Assembly: GCA_021798655.1 (NCBI GenBank)
Contig: JAJZFE010000232.1
Span: 1 to 6,581 of the forward strand
DNA from: Acidobacteriota bacterium
Lineage (GTDB): Bacteria > Acidobacteriota > Terriglobia > Terriglobales > Acidobacteriaceae
Reading direction: 5' to 3'
Length of the DNA stretch: 6,581 nucleotides
Made by a program: the position numbers and the translations under genes. Shown piece by piece: positions 6,077 through 6,581 of the stretch (its first letter is position 1; each line of letters begins with the position of its first letter). The notes beneath the pieces were generated by a model that was given only the letters and a program-made list of their open reading frames with translations, was not told the DNA's origin and did no database searches.

Positions 6077-6581
6077 ATGACGTTCGACGAACCGATCAAG
6101 CTTTATGCATCTGCCAGCGACGACGACCACTATGGTGACGATGAGCGTCATCATTTCGACGACGATGATGAAGAAGAAGAAGAAGTGATGACGACGTCGG
6201 ATGACGACGAGGATCTGGATGATGATGGGGACGATGTGGGGACGATGACGCTGGTGGTGGATGAGGCGATTCTTTTTGCGGTACCGATGCCTGCTGAGGT
6301 GGAGGTAGCTGCTCCGGCGGCTGCTCCTGTAGCTGCGAAGCCTGCTGCGGTGAAGAAGGCTGCGCCAGCGAAGAAGGTGGTGGCTAAGAAGGCTGCTCCG
6401 GTGAAGGCTGCGGTTGTTAAGCCGGCGGTGAAGAAGGCTGCTCCTGCCAAGGCTGCGGTTGCCAAGCCAGCGGTGAAGAAGGCTGCTCCTGCCAAGAAGG
6501 TGGTCGCGAAGAAGGCAGCTGCCAAAAAGGCTACGCCAGCGAAGAAAGTAGTCGCGAAGAAGGCTGTAGCCGTCAAGAAGG
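6077..6581 (+). CDS. Charge-bipolar protein: acidic N-terminus plus histone-H1-like Lys/Ala/Pro repeats (3' end outside window)
   Basis: The frame is open for 168 codons from ATG 6077 to the edge with no stop. GAGGGG (6062-6067) lies 9 bases before the ATG and an extended -10 lies upstream. Residues 1-63 carry 29 Asp/Glu, including D28-D31, E32-E36 and D42-D46. A short hydrophobic stretch (58-71) follows, then an Ala/Pro/Val linker to about 87. From residue 88 the chain is built of Lys-Lys/Ala/Pro/Val units such as K-K-A-A-P-A-K-K-V-V-A-K-K. That style is known from bacterial histone-H1-like proteins (AlgP, HctB, BpH1) and basic tails of DNA-binding proteins. No signal peptide is visible, so a cytoplasmic, nucleic-acid-binding role is the likeliest inference. 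The acidic front half is unlike those proteins. The antisense open frame over 6151-6576 gives Phe/Ala/Thr repeats and is judged a shadow. A folded domain could follow beyond the edge, so function is not assigned. Confidence 0.8.
   Translation, partial: MTFDEPIKLYASASDDDHYGDDERHHFDDDDEEEEEVMTTSDDDEDLDDDGDDVGTMTLVVDEAILFAVPMPAEVEVAAPAAAPVAAKPAAVKKAAPAKKVVAKKAAPVKAAVVKPAVKKAAPAKAAVAKPAVKKAAPAKKVVAKKAAAKKATPAKKVVAKKAVAVKK
6425..6496 (+). repeat. Direct repeats in the lysine-rich coding region
   Basis: A 27-bp block starting GCGGTGAAGAAGG is identical at 6425-6451 and 6470-6496, within a 45-bp (15-residue) unit. The units read A-A-V-V-K-P-A-V-K-K-A-A-P-A-K and A-A-V-A-K-P-A-V-K-K-A-A-P-A-K. Looser copies of the motif P-A-K-K-V-V-A-K-K recur at residues 97-105, 138-146 and 154-162. 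The pattern points to growth by slippage or unequal recombination, so copy number may differ between strains. Confidence 0.85.

Noticed and set aside
6151..6576. Antisense frame encoding Phe/Ala/Thr repeats that resembles a membrane protein
   Set aside because: The repeats are the complement of Lys/Ala codons. The + strand frame has a good ribosome binding site, a promoter-like element and a coherent charge layout; the antisense one starts at TTG near the edge and ends in a poly-Ser run from Asp/Glu codons.

Overview
The window looks like a piece of a high-GC, didermic (Gram-negative type) bacterial chromosome. Two genes need an outer membrane or periplasm to make sense: a TolC-family channel and lipobox-bearing lipoproteins. 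Codon use strongly favours G-ending codons (gcg, gtg, ctg, cgg), and the + strand is much richer in G than C across all genes. This style, with the gene content, is reminiscent of Acidobacteriota (the Terriglobus/Granulicella/Edaphobacter group). That assignment is an inference, not something the window proves. All recognised genes lie on the + strand. I saw no tRNA, rRNA, CRISPR array or insertion sequence.

Region 1 (1-3927) is a four-gene efflux operon: the 3' end of a TolC/OprM-type outer-membrane factor, a small YtcA-like membrane lipoprotein, an HlyD/EmrA-type membrane fusion protein (MdtN-like), and a FUSC/aromatic-acid-exporter inner-membrane protein (MdtO-like). The set matches E. coli ytcA-mdtN-mdtO-mdtP, but here the outer-membrane gene comes first. 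The first two genes overlap by 4 bases and the next gaps are 10 and 18 bases, so one transcript is likely. Together the products would form an envelope-spanning exporter: FUSC protein in the inner membrane, MdtN-like adaptor in the periplasm, TolC-like duct in the outer membrane. The role of the YtcA-like protein is unknown.

Region 2 (3928-5920) holds an 82-base spacer with a weak promoter candidate, then a MltD-type lytic transglycosylase. This is a lipoprotein with an SLT catalytic domain, LysM peptidoglycan-binding repeats and an unusual 71-residue basic tail.

Region 3 (5921-6581) starts with a 156-base spacer carrying an inverted repeat beside a good extended -10 element. It is followed by the 5' part of a gene, open to the window edge, for a charge-bipolar protein: a very acidic N-terminus joined to histone-H1-like Lys/Ala/Pro repeats. 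This gene is easy to miss because it has no stop in the window and an antisense frame is also open. It is the least ordinary item here. Nothing in the window amounts to a clearly new multi-gene system.
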